From Lewinellaceae bacterium (lineage in GTDB: Bacteria > Bacteroidota > Bacteroidia > Chitinophagales > Saprospiraceae), in the NCBI GenBank assembly GCA_016708875.1, contig JADJFA010000034.1, forward strand, positions 1 through 58,872: a DNA stretch of 58,872 nucleotides, read 5' to 3'. Each line of letters starts with the position of its first letter. The stretch's first letter is position 1. The translations under genes were made by a program, and so were the position numbers. Below the pieces are notes generated by a model. It worked only from the letters and a program-made list of their open reading frames with translations. It was not told the DNA's origin and did not search any database. Of the stretch, positions 1-9,002 are shown one piece after another.

Positions 1-49
1 TGCATTATTTAACGAATTTAGTAATGGGCGACTCATGTTTCAATGCCTA

Positions 50-1459
50 TCAAAACATCGGCACTTCTTCCGCCCGCAACTTCTCCAAATATGCCCGCTT
101 CATCGGATCGCGGTAAAACAGATTCATGGTCTCAAAGGGAATAATTTTTTTGTCATCAAGGCTCACAATGTGGACACAAGATTTTTTGATGGAACGGACG
201 TCAAAGTCGTAGGCATCTATAAAACGCATGATGATGATGCGGAACAGGTTTTCGTAGCCCAAATTGGGGGCACTCACCTGCGGCAGACAGCACATCAAGC
301 TTTGGTTCAATTCATTGGTGGCGCATTCTACCGAATTTCCTGTGCTGAACAATTGTACCATGTGCTGATGCAATCGTTCATCTTGTTCATACACAATGGT
401 GTTGCGCGAATTGTCGAGGATATCTTGCGGGTTAATGAATCGGGTAAGCGGGAACACCTGACCATCAATTTTCAGCGCATAAGCCATGGCCAAGGCATCA
501 GGATTGCAAGGCACAGGGATAATATCTTCGGCTTGGAAAACGGGGGCTTGCCGCAGGATTTCCTTGCGCACCTGAGTGAGGGTAATGCGATCAGTAGCCG
601 GATCAAAACCGTCCGTGCGGCCAGCAACCTGTGTTGGTTGGAATGTCACTCCGCGCACACATTTTTGCTGCAAAGCGAAGTCAATGATTGGGCCGATTTC
701 TTCATCGTTCAGACCTTTTTGCAAGGTCATGACGAGCGTGGTAGAGAGGTTTACACGGTTCAGATTTTCGAGGGCCTTCATTTTTGTTTCCAGCAGATTT
801 TCACCCCGCAAATTTTCCAAAACGTGCGGCTGGAAAGAGTCGAATTGTAAGTAAACCTCGAAATCAGGCGCGTAGGTAGCCAGGCGTTCAGCAAACCCGG
901 GATCTTTGGCAATGCGAATTCCATTGGTGTTCACCATCAAGTGACGGATGGGTTTTTTCTTCGCAATATCCAGAATCTCAAAGAATTGTGGGTGTATCGT
1001 CGGTTCACCGCCGCTGATTTGAACGACATCGGGTTCGCCTTCATTTGCCACCACGAGGTCGAGCATCATCTCTATTTCTTCCAAAGTCCGATGCCGCCCA
1101 TGGTGCGGACTGGACTCGGCATAACACGTCGGACAAGCGAGGTTGCAACGGTCGGTTACTTCCACAATGGTCAGGCAGGAATGCTGTTCGTGATCGGGAC
1201 AAAGTCCGCAATCATAGGGGCATCCGAAGTGAGTATGCGTGTTGAATCGGCGCGGCATTTCACTGCGTTTGGCGTAGTTGCGCGTCGTGCGGTAGTAATC
1301 CACATCATCGGCAATCAGCACTTTTTCAGGGCCGTGGGTGGGACAGCGTTTTAGCATCCACACCTGGTCGTTTTCAAAAACGACCTTGGCATCTACCCGG
1401 CGGAGGCATTGCGAGCATAGACTTAGGGTGAAGTCGTAATAAACGTAGGGACGGTCCAT
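50..1459 (-). CDS. Radical SAM protein with Cys-rich N-terminus
   Basis: A 469-residue radical S-adenosylmethionine enzyme. The CNLACPTC motif (CxxxCxxC, residues about 105-112) should bind the [4Fe-4S] cluster, and QISGGEPTIHP about 40 residues later is the usual GGE stretch. Before the core there are further cysteine pairs (CSQC near residue 15, C39, and C80, C84, C87, C95), which suggest a zinc or second metal site. This N-terminal arrangement resembles the MJ0619/tetraether-synthase-like branch of radical SAM proteins, but the substrate cannot be read from sequence. The gene is complete, starts at ATG, and stands alone; the next gene on the same strand is upstream at 1546 and is separated by repeats. 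Family assignment is secure, reaction unknown. Confidence 0.85.
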   Translation of the reverse strand: MDRPYVYYDFTLSLCSQCLRRVDAKVVFENDQVWMLKRCPTHGPEKVLIADDVDYYRTTRNYAKRSEMPRRFNTHTHFGCPYDCGLCPDHEQHSCLTIVEVTDRCNLACPTCYAESSPHHGRHRTLEEIEMMLDLVVANEGEPDVVQISGGEPTIHPQFFEILDIAKKKPIRHLMVNTNGIRIAKDPGFAERLATYAPDFEVYLQFDSFQPHVLENLRGENLLETKMKALENLNRVNLSTTLVMTLQKGLNDEEIGPIIDFALQQKCVRGVTFQPTQVAGRTDGFDPATDRITLTQVRKEILRQAPVFQAEDIIPVPCNPDALAMAYALKIDGQVFPLTRFINPQDILDNSRNTIVYEQDERLHQHMVQLFSTGNSVECATNELNQSLMCCLPQVSAPNLGYENLFRIIIMRFIDAYDFDVRSIKKSCVHIVSLDDKKIIPFETMNLFYRDPMKRAYLEKLRAEEVPMF

Positions 1460-1505
1460 TGATTCGATTGTTTCGATTACGGGATTTTGCGATTGATTCG
1501 ATTAG
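1458..1505. repeat. Tandem-word repeat (GATTCGATT family)
   Basis: Copies of GATTCGATT/GATTGATTCGATT variants directly upstream of the radical SAM start. The same word recurs at 25533-25625 and 40054-40236, there in both orientations. Confidence 0.7.
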
Positions 1506-1510
1506 TGCTG

Positions 1511-1543
1511 ACCCGTCCTACGGCTTGAAGCCGTAGGACGGGT
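1511..1543. repeat. 33-nt palindrome, 16+1+16
   Basis: Perfect inverted repeat with 16-nt arms (first arm ACCCGTCCTACGGCTT) around one central G. It lies at the end of the small membrane protein gene at 1546 and could form a hairpin, but no T-tract follows it on the coding strand. Same architecture as the palindromes at 5733, 7164, 31027, 38520 and 42885. Confidence 0.9.
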
Positions 1544-1545
1544 GC

Positions 1546-1818
1546 TTAATCGGGATTTTTTTCTCCCTGCAATCTTCTGATCAAATAACTTACTATAAGC
1601 ATCACAATCAGGCCAATAGCATACGAGGAGCCGAACATTAACCACTCGTAGTCACCTCGACTGACGACTTCTTTTTTCGCAGTAAGGCCCCAGAGGTTTC
1701 CTAATTTTTTCCTTTCAAAAAAATTGGAAACCAATTTGGAAGCCGACAAACCGGCCAGGTAACCCACCGAAAGGTTTAGGATTTCACCCGATACGAAATG
1801 AAGGAATTTTTTGAGCAT
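1546..1818 (-). CDS. Small membrane protein, unknown function
   Basis: A 90-residue protein with a hydrophobic N-terminal segment (about residues 10-30) and a clear membrane helix near residues 62-80 (YAIGLIVMLIVSYLI), ending in a basic tail. No family recognised. It is flanked on both sides by intergenic repeats, so it is probably transcribed alone. Codon use and length are consistent with a real gene, but there is no homology evidence. Confidence 0.5.
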   Translation of the reverse strand: MLKKFLHFVSGEILNLSVGYLAGLSASKLVSNFFERKKLGNLWGLTAKKEVVSRGDYEWLMFGSSYAIGLIVMLIVSYLIRRLQGEKNPD

Positions 1819-1821
1819 GTT

Positions 1822-1946
1822 TTATGGATGTTGGACTGTTGGACGTTGGACTGCTGGACGCTGGACATTGAACCCATTCTTCTGCTACATTGTGCTTTTT
1901 AACCAACGGCGGCAAGCGTCCAAGGTCTAGCGTCCAAGGTCCAACT
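1822..1946. repeat. Tandem-word repeat with inverted arms (TTGGAC/GTCCAA)
   Basis: TTGGACTGTTGGACG-type words at 1830-1868 and the reverse-complement GTCCAAGGT words at 1917-1945 flank a short spacer. The pair can fold into a long imperfect stem between the small membrane gene and the CapA-like gene. The second arm runs into the 3' end of the CapA-like gene. Confidence 0.7.
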
Positions 1947-3042
1947 CCCTGTATTTCACCCGCTTGCGCAATCCCTCTGCAAATTTCAGCATCGCGTTTT
2001 GCGCCGAAAGCGCCATACCCGGCACAAGGTCGGCGTTGCGTTCGACGTGCGAAACGGGCAGTGCAAAAAAAGTCGTTTTCCCCGCCGCCGTCTTATGGAC
2101 GTAGCGCCAAACCGGGATCATGCCGTGATCGCCCAATCGCACTTCTGGCGAACCTTTCTGTTTCAATAAATCCACTTGAAAAAGAATCCCGCCATCGGTG
2201 TTGGGTTGCTGTTGGTTCGAAATGAAATTGCCCAATGAATACACCACCAATGCTTCTTTTTGGGAGCCATCGGGCATGGTCACGCGCTCCGTGCGGATGG
2301 GTTGCACCACGTGTGGGTGCGAGCCAATCACCATGTCGGCGCCGTTTTGTATAAGGAATTTTGCCTGCTCGCGCTGCACGGCGTTTTCGGTCAATTGATA
2401 TTCCAAACCCCAGTGCATCACCACGATGATGTAGTGCGGTTTTCGGGCGCGGGCTTCGGCCAAATCTGCTGCAATCTGTTCATTCTCAATACGGTTTACA
2501 ATCGTGGGTGCTTCCGTTGGCAGTCCGTTGGTGTCGTAGGTGTAGTTGAGCAGCGCGATTTTGAAGCCGTTTTTGTAAATCATCAAAGGGTACAAAGCAT
2601 CCCGATCGCGTTGGTTTTTGAAGGTGCCCGTTTGGAGAAAACCCTCTTTGCGCAGTGTTTCAATGGTATTCACCACCCCCAATCCGTGGGCATCGTTGGA
2701 GTGGTTGTTAGAAGTTACCAAAAGATCGAAACCTGCACTTTTCAGGCCAGTAGCCAGTGCGTCCGGGCTGCGGAACATGGGATAACCCGTGTAGGGCGCT
2801 TTGCCTGGCAGCGTAAGTTCCAGGTTGCCAATGGCAATGTCTGCACCTTCGAGGATGGGCTTTACATATTTAAAACAGGGAGCGTAATCATATTGGCCAC
2901 TGGCTGTTTTTGCGCTCGAGATTTGTGGCGCGTGGCCCATGATGTCGCCCGCAAAAATCAGTCGCAGTGTGTCTGTCTGCCCAGATAAGGAAAGGCTCAG
3001 TAAAAGGAGCGGAAAAATGAATCGGCTATACTTGAATGACAT
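1927..3042 (-). CDS. CapA-family metallophosphoesterase-like protein
   Basis: A secreted or periplasmic protein of the CapA (poly-gamma-glutamate biosynthesis, PGA_cap) family, a calcineurin-like phosphoesterase fold. Family motifs are in order: FAGDIMGH near the N-terminus, SNNHSND, VVMHWGLEYQ and GSHPHVVQP, which carry the Asp, Asn and His residues expected for metal binding. I choose the start that gives MSFKYSRF followed by a hydrophobic signal segment; another ATG lies 18 bases upstream. Poly-gamma-glutamate genes (CapB, CapC) are absent nearby, so a capsule role is not supported. The last codons overlap a GTCCAA word repeat. Confidence 0.85.
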   Translation of the reverse strand: MSFKYSRFIFPLLLLSLSLSGQTDTLRLIFAGDIMGHAPQISSAKTASGQYDYAPCFKYVKPILEGADIAIGNLELTLPGKAPYTGYPMFRSPDALATGLKSAGFDLLVTSNNHSNDAHGLGVVNTIETLRKEGFLQTGTFKNQRDRDALYPLMIYKNGFKIALLNYTYDTNGLPTEAPTIVNRIENEQIAADLAEARARKPHYIIVVMHWGLEYQLTENAVQREQAKFLIQNGADMVIGSHPHVVQPIRTERVTMPDGSQKEALVVYSLGNFISNQQQPNTDGGILFQVDLLKQKGSPEVRLGDHGMIPVWRYVHKTAAGKTTFFALPVSHVERNADLVPGMALSAQNAMLKFAEGLRKRVKYRELDLGR

Positions 3043-3087
3043 GGTGCTTGTTTTTCCCACAAAGAAAGGCGGAGCAGGATCATCCTC

Positions 3088-3137
3088 ATGATTTTGCGGT
3101 TTTACATTTTCCTGTTTTACATTTTGCGGTTTTTACG
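3088..3137. repeat. Short tandem words (TTTTACATTTTGCGG)
   Basis: Three imperfect copies of a TTTTGCGGTTTTACA / TTTTCCTGTTTTACA word in the 98-base gap between the phospholipase-like gene and the CapA-like gene. Confidence 0.55.
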
Positions 3138-3140
3138 ACC

Positions 3141-4421
3141 TCAATGTTCTTCCGCTCTTCCCAAAATCTTCCCCTGCTCAAAATTCTTCCGCAAACGCTC
3201 CTCCTCTTTTCGCTCTTCCTCGCTTATGACAGGAGCGCCCATTTTCGACAAATCCGGTTCTCCCGCATCCACCCAAGCCGTGTACCATGCACTGCTGACG
3301 GCATGAATCGCTGCCCGCATCCGGCGTTCCACCATTCCATTCATGGCATCCTGGTAAGCTGCGGCAAAATCACGGCAGGGCATCACCGACATCACGCCTG
3401 AGCGCATATCGGGACACATCTGACGGTCGAGTGGAAAAGTGCGACGCAATCTTTTTTCAAAAGTCAAAACACTGTCTACCAATTTGTTAGAATCAAAAAC
3501 CATTTGCCAAAACCAATCCTCTGAGCGTTCTACATATTCAGGTTTGCCTACAAAATAGTCATAAGATTCATCGGCAAAAAGTTCGGGAATTCGGCTTTCC
3601 CAAAATCCATGGATGCCGTGCTGTTCCGTTTTTTGGCCGTTGTAATTGCTCGTGGTGTGGAGCGGCACGTGCGCATCGCCGATGTAGTGGCCCATGTCAC
3701 TTGCGATTTTCAAAATTCGCCGACTATCGCGCTGACGGAAAGCCTCGGTTAGCAGACGCTGCATCCGCTGGAGGTTCCAGGGCAAGGTCCCATGCTGGGA
3801 AAGATGCTCCTTGTAAAAGGCTGCTTGTGGACGTTCGTTCCTTCCCATGATTTCCAAAAAATTCCGCAGCGAATCCGCGTTTAGCGTTTCGTCATCCTGA
3901 TAGAAACGTGGCATCAATTGGCTGTAAAACCAGTTTTTGTAATCGCGTTGCCAAACTTCCTGCAAGGGCTTTTTATCTCCCCAAAGCAGGACAGTATCCC
4001 CGGAAGCCTTCACGGCCCAAATATCGGTGTGTGCCATGAGCGCATCCACCCATTGCCGCGGGAGTTCGTCGAATGGCGGAGCACCGTAGTTATCCAGATC
4101 AATGTAATGCCGGGGCGCCTCGTGTTTGCTAGCGTAACGGCGCATATCAGGATCCACGGCATGGTCGGTGAGGTAGTCAATATTGGGTTTGAAAAACACC
4201 ATCATCTGCGGCGGCAGGGTGAGCACAGCCAGGCGGTTGATGCGTTTGTGGGCGAAGAAGCCCCAGTCTGGTGATTGGTGGAGTGGTGATTGGTTTATTG
4301 GTGATTGGTGATTGGTTGGTTCAAACCTATAAGGTTTTGACAACGGCATAGGTTTCAAGGCGCAGAGGCCGATGAATATCAGGGTCAGGGCAGCTAAACG
4401 GCCGAAAATGGAGCGAGGCAT
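3141..4421 (-). CDS. Zinc-dependent phospholipase C / S1-P1-like enzyme
   Basis: A secreted hydrolase of the zinc-dependent phospholipase C superfamily (same fold as S1/P1 nucleases). Metal-ligand motifs are visible: WGFFAHKRIN after the leader, HYIGDAHVPLHTTSNYNG in the middle, then HGFWESRIPE. The start at 4421 gives a signal peptide (MPRSIFGRLAALTLIFIGL). Between the signal peptide and the conserved W there is an unusual stretch of about 30 residues (KPMPLSKPYRF, then NHQSPINQSPLHQSP) encoded by a decayed 33-nt palindrome and a word repeat. The fold is secure, but nuclease or lipase activity cannot be decided. A longer reading frame extends to 4511, but it lacks a signal peptide. Confidence 0.8.
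   Translation of the reverse strand: MPRSIFGRLAALTLIFIGLCALKPMPLSKPYRFEPTNHQSPINQSPLHQSPDWGFFAHKRINRLAVLTLPPQMMVFFKPNIDYLTDHAVDPDMRRYASKHEAPRHYIDLDNYGAPPFDELPRQWVDALMAHTDIWAVKASGDTVLLWGDKKPLQEVWQRDYKNWFYSQLMPRFYQDDETLNADSLRNFLEIMGRNERPQAAFYKEHLSQHGTLPWNLQRMQRLLTEAFRQRDSRRILKIASDMGHYIGDAHVPLHTTSNYNGQKTEQHGIHGFWESRIPELFADESYDYFVGKPEYVERSEDWFWQMVFDSNKLVDSVLTFEKRLRRTFPLDRQMCPDMRSGVMSVMPCRDFAAAYQDAMNGMVERRMRAAIHAVSSAWYTAWVDAGEPDLSKMGAPVISEEERKEEERLRKNFEQGKILGRAEEH
4262..4320. repeat. Translated word repeat in phospholipase-like gene
   Basis: GGTGATTGGT(N) words within the coding region; on the gene strand ACCAATCACCA words are translated as repeated NHQSP/INQSP. The same word array occurs in the BatD gene at 33172-33243. 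Confidence 0.8.
4323..4355. repeat. Degenerate 33-nt palindrome inside coding sequence
   Basis: Outer arms AAACCTAT / ATAGGTTT are intact while the inner halves have diverged. Total length (33 nt) and outer sequence match the palindrome at 38520. It encodes residues just after the signal peptide of the phospholipase-like protein. Confidence 0.6.
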
Positions 4422-4519
4422 GGGTGGGTAGTTTTTTTGGGTTGAAAGGTAGGGAGAAAGAAAATTGATGGCGGAGAACTTACTGAAAGTTTGAAGATTT
4501 TGGGAAGTCAATCCTCATG

Positions 4520-5400
4520 CGCCTCCTTCAGGCTTTTGAAAGCCAGCAACCTCCAGTTCTCTGAATTTTTCCCAACTTTTTGTTCCAAAACAAAATGTTT
4601 GTCTTATTCAATTTTGGCTGATCCATGTAAATTGGTATTCGGGCAAATACCCAAGCGGCGCAGAACAAGTAAATTGGGCGAACAGCGCCCAACAAACCTT
4701 TGGTCAGGTTTGGCACTCAAACAAAAGCACCTAGTATACCCGTAATGGAATGTTTCCCCTCAGAATGGCTGCCTGTGTTTACGTCCCACGGCGACCCCCA
4801 CACAACCACTCATCATAGAAGGACCCAATCCTGAAAAGTCAGAGAATCTCGATGGCCAAAACAATGTTCTGATTCGATGGCCTTCGTCCAACGTACTGTC
4901 TGCTCGAATCTTTGGGCTTGAATCAGGCGGTTTAGATTTACGCCAAGAAGCATGGCTCGGTTCAAACTCTCAGAAAGTATCATGGCCAAACTGGCTTTCC
5001 ACTTATCGCGGGTATTTCGTGGCGTCCCGTCTGGGGCACAACAACTTCTATAAAGTTCACACGTACTAAAATTTCTTGGCGGTTATAAGGAGAAGGAAGC
5101 AAATCCAGATTTGTCCAACAAGAAATGTAGTGCACTTTTTGGTGCCATGAAACCAGTTTCGGAAAACTTTCTTTCTCGTTAAAATCAGCCATCATCGGAA
5201 CTGGCCCAATTGGCGTTGTAGCGTGGCATGATGATTGGTTTTTCCAAATCCTTGATCTGTCGGATAATACCAGTTTGATCGGCATCATGGTTGACCTCAT
5301 CAAACCGTCAAATAATCCAAAGTCCCCAACCAACATCCTTTCAAAACGGTTGGGCATCCTCAAACACAAATGCAAACTGCTGAACGCCCCGCGGTGCACT
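4520..5400. other. Decayed region without an intact gene
   Basis: No intact gene is supported. The plus strand carries protein-like fragments in shifting frames: about 4615-4730 (reads ...NWYSGKYPSGAEQVN...), 4796-5069 (reads ...WPSSNVLSARIFGLES...) and about 5180-5400. They are interrupted by stops and frame changes. A 139-residue open frame on the minus strand (4980-5399) is of unnatural composition and has no recognisable motif. The simplest reading is an old gene broken by several indels. I do not recognise its family. Confidence 0.4.
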
Positions 5401-5477
5401 GGGCGCCTGTGCCCCCCGGCCGCTAGAACCGCGACAACTTAGCCTTAAGGATGTTCGCGAAGCAGGGATCCTGCTTT

Positions 5478-5687
5478 TCAGAATTGACGCGACAACGATT
5501 CGAGCGGCGGCTCGCTGATGGCCAGCACCTTAATGGTGCTGTTTCGTTTCATAAGACCAGCGATGTATTTATTCGTGGCCGTTTTGAAAAAATCTCGCTC
5601 CTGCGCGTAGCCAGTCAAGCCAGAATAGGCTTTCTTGACCAAGCCAAAAAAGATTTCTGCACCAATTTCAATGGAAGATTCAATCAT
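5478..5687 (-). pseudogene. NACHT-type NTPase N-terminal remnant
   Basis: From the ATG at 5687 the product begins MIESSIEIGAEIFFG and continues to KYIAGLMKRNSTIKVL followed by AISEPPLES, then stops after about 69 residues. This resembles the segment just before the NACHT domain in bacterial NACHT/NLR-like ATPases (pattern Y-x-R-x-G-x-IKVLGMSEPxPLESI), many of which are antiphage proteins. The Walker A region that should follow is missing; downstream DNA is decayed. Assignment rests on recalled pattern similarity over about 30 residues. Confidence 0.4.
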
Positions 5688-5732
5688 GGGGAAGATGGAT
5701 TTGCGAGGCAAGATAGCAAGCACACTCAATCG

Positions 5733-5765
5733 AACTTCCCGAAAGTTTGAAACTTTCGGGAAGTT
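5733..5765. repeat. 33-nt palindrome, 16+1+16
   Basis: Perfect inverted repeat with arm AACTTCCCGAAAGTTT and one central G. It lies upstream of the NACHT remnant and about 90 bases upstream of the sugar permease start. Confidence 0.9.
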
Positions 5766-5854
5766 AAGTTCCTTTACCCGCTTTCCGCCTAGCCCTGGGC
5801 GGTCGTCACCGTAAGCACACACCTATTTCCTTCCAACGCAAAACGACCTACCCT

Positions 5855-7126
5855 ATGCAAATTGCTACCACCCGCACCACTTCCTACCTCTACCAAATCA
5901 GCATCATTGGCCTCCTATTCTTCATATTCGGCTTTGTCACCTGGCTGAACGGCACCCTGATTCCCTTCCTGAAACTCGCCTGCGAACTGGATACTTTGCA
6001 GGCCCTGTTTGTCACCTTCGCCTTTTACATCAGTTACTTTTTTCTGGCCATTCCTTCCTCCAAAATCCTGCAACGCACAGGTTTCAAAAACGGCATGGCC
6101 TGGGGATTGCTGGTCATGGCTGTGGGTTGTTTGATTTTTATCCCGGCTGCTCAGGCACGGGCTTTCCCGCTGTTTTTGACCGGACTTTTTGTGCAGGGCA
6201 TGGGTCTCGCGCTGTTGCAAACTGCCTCCAATCCCTACATCAGCATTATCGGCCCAATAGAAAGCGCAGCGCAGCGTATCAGCATCATGGGCATTTGTAA
6301 CAAGGTAGCGGGAATTCTTAGTCCCTTGATTCTGAGCAGTATTGTGTTGAAAAATGCCACAGCCATCGAAACGCAAATCAATGCTGCCACGGATGCAGTG
6401 GTTAAAAATGGCCTGCTCGACGAATTGGCGGGCCGGGTCGTCGCGCCTTATGTCGTAATGGCCATCGTGCTCGCAGCGCTGGCTTTGATGATTCGCCGCT
6501 CCTCACTCCCTGAAATAGACACTGCCGCAGAATCCAACGAAGAAGGCCAGACGAGCCTCTCTGCCGGGCGCACAAGCGTGTGGCAGTTCCCGCATCTGGT
6601 GCTGGGCGCGGTGGCAATCTTCGTCTACGTTGGCGCAGAAGTGATGGCGGGCGATGTGATTGGCATCTATGGGAAGTCCCTGGGTTTTGACCTCGACCAG
6701 ACGAAATATTTTACGGCGTTTACATTGGGCGCAATGCTGGTAGGTTATGTTTTGAGCATCCTTTTGATCCCCAAATATGTTGCGCAGCAAGACTTTTTGA
6801 AATACTCTGCCATACTGGGCATCCTGCTCACGGTGCTGACTTATTTCACCACAGGCTCGACAGCCGTATCCTGTATTGCTCTTCTGGGATTGGCCAATGC
6901 GGTGATGTGGCCAGCCATTTTCCCTTTGGCTATCAACGGTTTGGGGAGGTTTACACAGATCGGTTCTGCCTGGTTGATTATGGGTATCGCGGGCGGGGCG
7001 ATCATACCGCAAGCGTATGGATTGCTGGAAAAAAGCGTTGGGTATCAGGCGGCGTTTCTGGTGTTGATGCTGCCCTGCTATTTGTATATTTTGTACTACG
7101 CGATGCGTGGGTATAGGGCGCGCTGA
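5855..7126 (+). CDS. Sugar:proton symporter, FucP-type MFS
   Basis: A 423-residue major facilitator of the FucP/GluP branch (fucose, glucose or galactose:H+ symport in the inner membrane). Twelve hydrophobic segments are apparent. Family hallmarks include FFIFGFVTWLNGTLIPFLK in the first helix and ASNPYISIIGP in the fifth-helix region. The start follows ACCTACCCT with no strong ribosome-binding site, normal in this phylum. It stands alone between the decayed region and pheS (convergent), with a palindrome just downstream. Substrate cannot be assigned from sequence alone. Confidence 0.88.
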   Translation: MQIATTRTTSYLYQISIIGLLFFIFGFVTWLNGTLIPFLKLACELDTLQALFVTFAFYISYFFLAIPSSKILQRTGFKNGMAWGLLVMAVGCLIFIPAAQARAFPLFLTGLFVQGMGLALLQTASNPYISIIGPIESAAQRISIMGICNKVAGILSPLILSSIVLKNATAIETQINAATDAVVKNGLLDELAGRVVAPYVVMAIVLAALALMIRRSSLPEIDTAAESNEEGQTSLSAGRTSVWQFPHLVLGAVAIFVYVGAEVMAGDVIGIYGKSLGFDLDQTKYFTAFTLGAMLVGYVLSILLIPKYVAQQDFLKYSAILGILLTVLTYFTTGSTAVSCIALLGLANAVMWPAIFPLAINGLGRFTQIGSAWLIMGIAGGAIIPQAYGLLEKSVGYQAAFLVLMLPCYLYILYYAMRGYRAR

Positions 7127-7163
7127 GGAACCAGAAGTGACACTTTTTAAAAAAGTGAACAAA

Positions 7164-7196
7164 ATTGGGGGTGCGACTACGAGTCGCACCCCCAAT
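7164..7196. repeat. 33-nt palindrome between convergent genes
   Basis: Inverted repeat with arm ATTGGGGGTGCGACTA (one mismatch at the centre). It lies between the convergent sugar permease and pheS. A smaller inverted repeat CACTTTTT/AAAAAGTG lies just before it (7141-7157). Confidence 0.85.
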
Positions 7197-7212
7197 TCGT
7201 TGTTGAAATTTA

Positions 7213-7236
7213 GGCGAAATAAATTTCGCCCTACAT
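7213..7236. repeat. GGCGAAAT-AA-ATTTCGCC palindrome, copy A
   Basis: 18-nt palindrome followed by CTACAT. Read on the minus strand it is ATGTAGGGCGAAAT, and the TAG is the stop codon of pheS. Related copies lie at 26196 and 26256. Confidence 0.75.
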
Positions 7237-8261
7237 CGCTGCCGCAAACTGCCGCAGAAAGCGCACATCGTTCTCAAACAACAGCCGGATATCACCAATT
7301 TCGTACAGGCGCAAGGCCTGCCGTTCGATGCCCATGCCGAATGCAAAGCCGCTGTATTTTTTGGAGTCAATACCGCAGTTTTCAAGCACTTGCGGGTCTA
7401 CCATGCCGCAGCCTAGGATTTCCAGCCAGCCGGTGCCTTTGGTGAGGCGGGCGTTTTTTTCGGTATCCGTACCCAGCCAGATGTCCATTTCAGCAGACGG
7501 TTCGGTGAACGGGAAAAAGAGGGCCGAAGCCGGATTTTGGTAGCGCCAAACATCTCCTGAGCAAAATACAGCAAAGTCTGCTTCAGGTCTGCGAAGGATA
7601 CACCCTCATCAATGTACAGTCCCTCCACCTGGTGAAATTGGGCATGCGAGCGCGTCGAAATCGTTTCGTTGCGGTACACCCGCCCAGGCGCGATGATGCG
7701 AATGGGCGGCTTCCGGTATTTCATCACACGGGCTTGAACAGGGGAAGTGTGCGTGCGCAGAAGCATACCAGGGGCGTCCACCACATAAAACGTGTCCTGC
7801 ATATCCCGGGCAGGGTGGTCTTCAGGCGTGTTCATGGCCGTAAAATTGTGCCAGTCGTCCTCAATTTCAGGTCCATCCACCACACTGAAACCCATGCGGG
7901 TGAAGATATCTACGATGCGGTTCATGGTCACAGCCACCGGGTGGCGCGATCCAAGTGGCAGCGGTTCGCCTGGGGCAGTGAGATCAATGGCTTGAGCAGC
8001 AGCACCTTGCGATTGGCTTTCAAAGATTTCTTTGAGTGCGTCGTGCTTGGACTCGGCCTCTTGTTTGAGGCGATTCATGAGTTGGCCGTAATCGCGTTTG
8101 CGCTCGTTGGGCACGTTGCGCATTTCTTCCATAAGACTCTTTATCAGGCCTTTGGTGCCGAGGTACTGGATGCGGAAAGCCTCCAATTCCGCCGCGTTGG
8201 CGGGTGATTGAGCCGCGATTTCGGCAAGGACTTGTTCGGCTTTTTCAAAAATATCTGCCAT
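7231..8261 (-). CDS. pheS: Phenylalanyl-tRNA synthetase alpha subunit (frameshifted)
   Basis: PheS charges tRNA-Phe with phenylalanine as part of the alpha2beta2 enzyme. The start at 8261 (MADIFEKAEQVLAEIA) gives the expected coiled-coil N-terminus. The class II motifs follow: motif 2 around ARVMKYRKPPIRIIAPGRVY and motif 3 near GFAFGMGIERQALRL. The frame breaks at an A5 run (7514-7518 on the plus strand): adding one base restores RPS-FFPFTEPSAEMDIWLG. PheS is essential, so this is probably a sequence error. The C-terminal part ends at 7231 and its TAG stop lies in a repeat element. pheT is not in the window. Confidence 0.9.
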
Positions 8262-8296
8262 GGGTGAGGGTTGACTGTGTTCAACTTTGAAATAAA

Positions 8297-8330
8297 AAAC
8301 GCCGCGCTTGGTTGCGTGGCGTTTTTCACA
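8297..8330 (-). terminator. Hairpin between Uma2 gene and pheS
   Basis: AAAAAACGCCGCGC and GCGTGGCGTTTTT form a G/C-rich stem flanked by A and T runs, so it could terminate in either direction. It sits 23 bases after the Uma2 stop codon. Confidence 0.7.
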
Positions 8331-8352
8331 GAGCAAAGGTTGAAAAAATTCC

Positions 8353-8982
8353 TCAGAGCAAATCTTCCAATTTTGTTTGAAAGCCCTCTAAAACTATCGA
8401 TTTTATCGCATCGGTTGCTTTGAAAGAACCCAGTTTTTGAAACTCCCCTTCTTCGTTGAGGTATTGTACAATAGTCTTCTTCTTTAAATCCACCACCCAG
8501 TATTCACGCACCAAAAACGTTTCATAGATGTGCTTTTTAAAAGACATTACTTTGGGCGTGTTTCCTTCTGAAAGCACTTCAATCACAAGATCCGGAGCGC
8601 CTTCGATTTTCTTCGCTCCAATGATGTGGGCACGGTCTTTTTTGATAAAAAGGATATCTGGTTGGAAGGTGTTAATTTCGTCGAAGGTAGTGTCGAGTGG
8701 AGCAGTGAATACTTTCCCAAGGTCATTAGATTTGGCAAAAATGCGCATTTGGGTAGTCAATTCCGCGACTACATCTTGGTGTTGAGGCGTAGGAGAGGGC
8801 ATAAAATCGATGTTTCCATTGATGAGTTCGTAGTTACCGTTGTCGTTGGGCGTGATGGCAGCGTAGTCCTTGTAAGTCAGAAGCCTACGGCGAACCGGAG
8901 CAGCCCGTTTCTGGGTGGGTGGTTTCGTGGCAACAGTAGCAACTGCGATTGCGGTGGTTTGCATGGTCGAAAATTTGAACAA
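8353..8982 (-). CDS. Uma2-family (DUF820) restriction-endonuclease-fold protein
   Basis: Carries a Uma2/DUF820 domain, a PD-(D/E)XK nuclease fold common in Bacteroidota and Cyanobacteria. The core reads ELINGNIDFMPSPTPQHQ, then PDILFIKKDR and GAPDLVIEVLSEGNTP, followed by VREYWVVDLKKKTI; these contain the expected Asp, ExxS and Lys positions. The 209-residue length is typical, and an ATG at 8967 (MQTTAIAVATVAT) is a possible alternative start. Biological role of this family is unknown. A terminator separates it from pheS, so they are probably not co-transcribed. Confidence 0.8.
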   Translation of the reverse strand: MFKFSTMQTTAIAVATVATKPPTQKRAAPVRRRLLTYKDYAAITPNDNGNYELINGNIDFMPSPTPQHQDVVAELTTQMRIFAKSNDLGKVFTAPLDTTFDEINTFQPDILFIKKDRAHIIGAKKIEGAPDLVIEVLSEGNTPKVMSFKKHIYETFLVREYWVVDLKKKTIVQYLNEEGEFQKLGSFKATDAIKSIVLEGFQTKLEDLL

Positions 8983-9002
8983 AAATAGGTTTTCAATCTG
9001 AC

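Noticed and set aside
4796..5069. Plus-strand protein-like fragment as a possible gene
   Set aside because: It lacks a start, ends after about 90 codons, and the neighbouring fragments are in other frames. No family could be named.
4980..5399. 139-residue open frame on the minus strand
   Set aside because: No motif is recognised and its composition is odd (rich in M, C, W, H). The plus strand shows more natural fragments. I treat it as part of decayed DNA.
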